NCBI GenBank assembly: GCA_937907495.1 | Contig: CALESS010000124.1 | Coordinates: 1 to 7,378, forward strand | Reading direction: 5' to 3' | Source: an uncultured Anaerolineaceae bacterium | GTDB lineage: Bacteria; Chloroflexota; Anaerolineae; Anaerolineales; Anaerolineaceae | DNA: 7,378 nt | Shown here: positions 5,219 to 7,378 of the stretch, in pieces | Layout: each line of letters opens with the position of its first letter | Numbering within the stretch: the first letter of the stretch is position 1 | Position numbers and translations under genes: made by a program | Notes under the pieces: generated by a model | What the model saw: the letters and a program-made list of their open reading frames with translations, nothing else | The model's database searches: none | Told to the model about the DNA's origin: nothing

Positions 5219-7302
5219 TTCGCCGGCATGGGGCGCCAGGCAGGAGCGAAATCGTAACCGGGATCGGTGGTCAGCCGGGACCAATTGGCGCCATTTGCAT
5301 CCATGGTGTAGATATCATGGTTGACACCATCCGGCCAGGATTTGAAGGTAAACCATTCTCCGTTACTGGAAAGTGAGATTTCAGCAATGGGCTGCGCACC
5401 GCTGGCGGGAGAGCGGGAGGGGATCTTAATGGATTTGAAGGTTCCCCGATCTTCATAGCGCATGGTTGTAATGTAGGTCAGGGGGGCACTGGACTGTTTT
5501 TGGCCGAAATAGATGCGATCATTGTTGGGTGACCAAATGGGCCAGAAGTTATTAATTTCACCACTCATAGAGAACTGAATGGGTTTGGCACCCGTATTGG
5601 ACATCACCCAGATCTGAGAATATACGATCCAGTGAACATAAGCGATTTGCGAGCCATTGGAAGACCAGGAGGGCTGAATCTCCGTGGTGCGGGTGTTGGT
5701 GAGCCTCGCCAGGGTTCCGGTTTCCAGGTTGTAGGAATAAATTTGGGTCACGCCGCTTCTGCCGGAGGCAAAAGCGATTTTCTTACCATCCGGTGACCAG
5801 GCAGGGTCAAAATCACCTTCCGGGCTGGGATCTACCGGCAGGGGGCTGATCGTTTGATCGCTTAAATTAAGAATATAAATTCGGGATCCCACATAGATAT
5901 CTCGATCTTCCATGCAGGGAGAAATGAAAGCGACCCGCATGCCATCCGGGGCCCAGTTGGGTTTACAGGCGCCATCCGGCATGTTCGTTTGCTGCACCTG
6001 GTTAGAGCCATCACTATTCATCAACCAGAGTTGAGGGATGCCGGTGCGATTGGAGGAGAACATGATTTGCGGTTGGCTGGCTGTCCCGGGGCCAGCAACC
6101 AGCGAGGTGGCAGTTGGCGAGGGTATAACCGGAGAAGGCTGCTGATCGGGTGTGGGGGCTATTTCCTGGGTCTCGGTGACCTGGGGAATGGAGGTAAACT
6201 TCTCCAGCGTGGCGGAGGCGGTAGGAGAAGATTCGCTGGCAACAATGGGAGCTTTTGCCCCGGGTTGGATTACAAATAATAACAGGATGATGGCTAGAAA
6301 GACCCCGGCAGTGGAGAGAACAGCCACGCCGTTCCGTTTCCAAAAGCGATTCCAACGGCGGCGGGTGTTGCGGCTGGTCGCCGAAGGTTTGCCAAAAGGA
6401 CTGGAAGAACCGCCATCCAAAAGGTCTTCCAGCGGGGGCAGTGCAAAATCCGGCGGAGCGGATATGGTGGGGGGCGAGACCATCAAATTGGACATTTCAC
6501 CGGCTTCCAACAAATCATGGCGCATTTCTTCACCGGATTGATAGCGGTCTTCGGGGTCAATTTCCAGTGCCCGTTCGATAATTTCAGCCAATTCCGGGTT
6601 GACGCGCGGGATGTGGCGGCGGATGGGGGTGAGGCTGGCTTTCTCTGTGGCGCGGGTCAGTCCATCCTCCGGGATTTTTCCGGTTATCGCAGCGTACAGG
6701 GTGGCGCCGAGTGAGTATATATCAGAGCGGGCATCGGTGCGGGCGGTGCCATATTGCTCCGGCGGGGAATAGCCGGGGGTCATGGCCCGGGCCCCGGTGG
6801 TGGTGGCCTGGTTGCCAAATACCATTTTGGCCAGGCCGAAGTCCACCAGGTACACTTCCCCTTCGGGGGTGATTTTAATGTTACCGGGTTTAATATCCCG
6901 GTGAATGATGGGGGGGATGCGGGTATGGAGGTATTGGATGGCTTCGCAGATGGCGACGCCGATGAGGATGGTGTCCATCTCTGGGATGACACCCAGGCGC
7001 TCAATCCGCTGGCGGAGATCTTCCCCTTCGATGAAATCCATTACCAGGTATTGCCCCTGACCGGGAGAGTCAAAAAAATCCCGCACACGGGGCAAGTGAG
7101 GATGGCGCAGGCGTGCCATGATGGTTGCTTCGCGTTCAAACTGGCGGGAATATTCGGAAGTGAGGAACAGGTTCTCTTTTACTGCGATGGGTGTGCGCAA
7201 ATGGACATCCTCAGCGCGATAGACTGCCCCCATTCCGCCCTGGCCGAGGATGGATATGATCCGGTAGCGCCCATTGAGAATCGAATCGGGGGTAAGCGGC
7301 AT
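5215..7302 (-). CDS. Receptor-type Ser/Thr protein kinase with a six-bladed PD40/TolB-like ectodomain
   Basis: The 695-residue protein has three parts. Residues 12-265 are a Hanks-type kinase with all key residues: glycine loop GQGGMGAVYRA (20-30), Lys42, helix-C Glu58, HRDIKPGN (134-141), DFG (154-156), the SPPEQY form of the APE motif (179-184), Asp194 in SDIYSLG and Arg253. It should be active. The activation segment holds a TTT run (167-169) and Thr175, likely autophosphorylation sites. A proline/serine-rich stretch and a basic patch (RNTRRRW, 311-317) precede one membrane span (about 325-345), so the kinase faces the cytoplasm. Outside, a Pro/Ser/Thr-rich linker (about 355-408) leads to six WSPDG-type repeats (about 411-692) resembling the TolB propeller. 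The final FAPAWRP can close the ring with the strand at 411-416. The ligand and kinase targets are unknown. It is encoded tail to tail with the envelope operon. Confidence 0.93.
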   Translation of the reverse strand: MPLTPDSILNGRYRIISILGQGGMGAVYRAEDVHLRTPIAVKENLFLTSEYSRQFEREATIMARLRHPHLPRVRDFFDSPGQGQYLVMDFIEGEDLRQRIERLGVIPEMDTILIGVAICEAIQYLHTRIPPIIHRDIKPGNIKITPEGEVYLVDFGLAKMVFGNQATTTGARAMTPGYSPPEQYGTARTDARSDIYSLGATLYAAITGKIPEDGLTRATEKASLTPIRRHIPRVNPELAEIIERALEIDPEDRYQSGEEMRHDLLEAGEMSNLMVSPPTISAPPDFALPPLEDLLDGGSSSPFGKPSATSRNTRRRWNRFWKRNGVAVLSTAGVFLAIILLLFVIQPGAKAPIVASESSPTASATLEKFTSIPQVTETQEIAPTPDQQPSPVIPSPTATSLVAGPGTASQPQIMFSSNRTGIPQLWLMNSDGSNQVQQTNMPDGACKPNWAPDGMRVAFISPCMEDRDIYVGSRIYILNLSDQTISPLPVDPSPEGDFDPAWSPDGKKIAFASGRSGVTQIYSYNLETGTLARLTNTRTTEIQPSWSSNGSQIAYVHWIVYSQIWVMSNTGAKPIQFSMSGEINNFWPIWSPNNDRIYFGQKQSSAPLTYITTMRYEDRGTFKSIKIPSRSPASGAQPIAEISLSSNGEWFTFKSWPDGVNHDIYTMDANGANWSRLTTDPGYDFAPAWRPMPAN

Positions 7303-7304
7303 AT

Positions 7305-7314
7305 CCTGTCCCTT
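7305..7314 (-). promoter_or_regulatory. Ribosome binding site of the kinase gene
   Basis: On the - strand AAGGGACAGG precedes the ATG at 7302 by two bases, with the AAGGG part seven bases away. It is a moderate match. The kinase fold begins about 11 residues after this ATG, which fits the usual length before the glycine loop. Confidence 0.5.
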
Positions 7315-7339
7315 GAATGATGAAATGCTCTGAGATTAG

Positions 7340-7368
7340 ATTGTACATGAGATAATGGGATAAATCAA
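7340..7368 (-). promoter_or_regulatory. Putative sigma-70-type promoter of the kinase gene
   Basis: On the - strand TTGATT (7363-7368) and TACAAT (7340-7345) are separated by exactly 17 bases and match the TTGACA and TATAAT consensus at four and five of six positions. Transcription would start near 7333, leaving a leader of about 30 bases before the ATG at 7302. A hexamer, ATCTCA on the - strand, flanks the -10 box on both sides (7348-7353 and 7331-7336). It could be a regulator site, but six bases in AT-rich DNA may repeat by chance. Confidence 0.5.
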
Positions 7369-7378
7369 TGTAAATGGT

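Noticed and set aside
5209..5227. Stem GCCGG/CCGGC around the shared stops as a bidirectional terminator
   Set aside because: It has only five pairs with a nine-base loop and no T-tract on either side.
6754..7320. Long + strand open frame of 188 codons opposite the kinase domain
   Set aside because: It is antisense to the conserved kinase motifs, has no recognisable family features, and its openness follows from the codon bias of the opposite strand.

Overview
The window looks like bacterial chromosomal DNA of medium-high GC content. It is packed with envelope-biosynthesis genes on the + strand and one receptor-type Ser/Thr kinase on the - strand. The gene content suggests a member of the Chloroflexota, possibly the Anaerolineae class: an ExoA-like glycosyltransferase, a membrane-bound nucleotide-sugar 4,6-dehydratase, paired FemAB-like proteins, and a Hanks-type kinase with a TolB-like propeller. 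That placement is inferred from gene content and protein style, not from any marker gene.

Layout. Positions 1-221 are a leader region. It may begin with the last codons of an upstream cysteine-rich protein (stop at 63-65). It ends in a long, nearly perfect stem-loop (165-208) with a T-rich tail, just before the first full gene. Four + strand genes then run without gaps: a GT2 glycosyltransferase (222-1223), a CapD/WbpM/FlaA1-type dehydratase (1220-3115), and two FemAB-like aminoacyltransferase paralogues (3112-4107 and about 4100-5218). They overlap by 4, 4 and about 8 bases, as expected for one translationally coupled operon. The last stop codon overlaps, tail to tail, the stop of a - strand gene (7302-5215). 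That gene encodes a Ser/Thr kinase with one membrane span and a six-bladed PD40/TolB-like ectodomain. A plausible sigma-70 promoter for it lies at 7340-7368.

How the genes may work together (inference). The dehydratase would supply a 6-deoxy-4-keto amino-sugar nucleotide, and the glycosyltransferase would add a sugar to a lipid-linked or membrane-associated acceptor. The two FemAB-like proteins would add amino acids from aminoacyl-tRNA to a cell-wall or glycan precursor. The kinase could sense the envelope from outside, but only its position links it to the operon. No aminotransferase, flippase, polymerase or phosphoglycosyl transferase is visible, so the pathway is only partly represented. 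The least explained elements are the leader stem-loop, the cysteine-rich tail, the FemAB pair and the kinase ectodomain.
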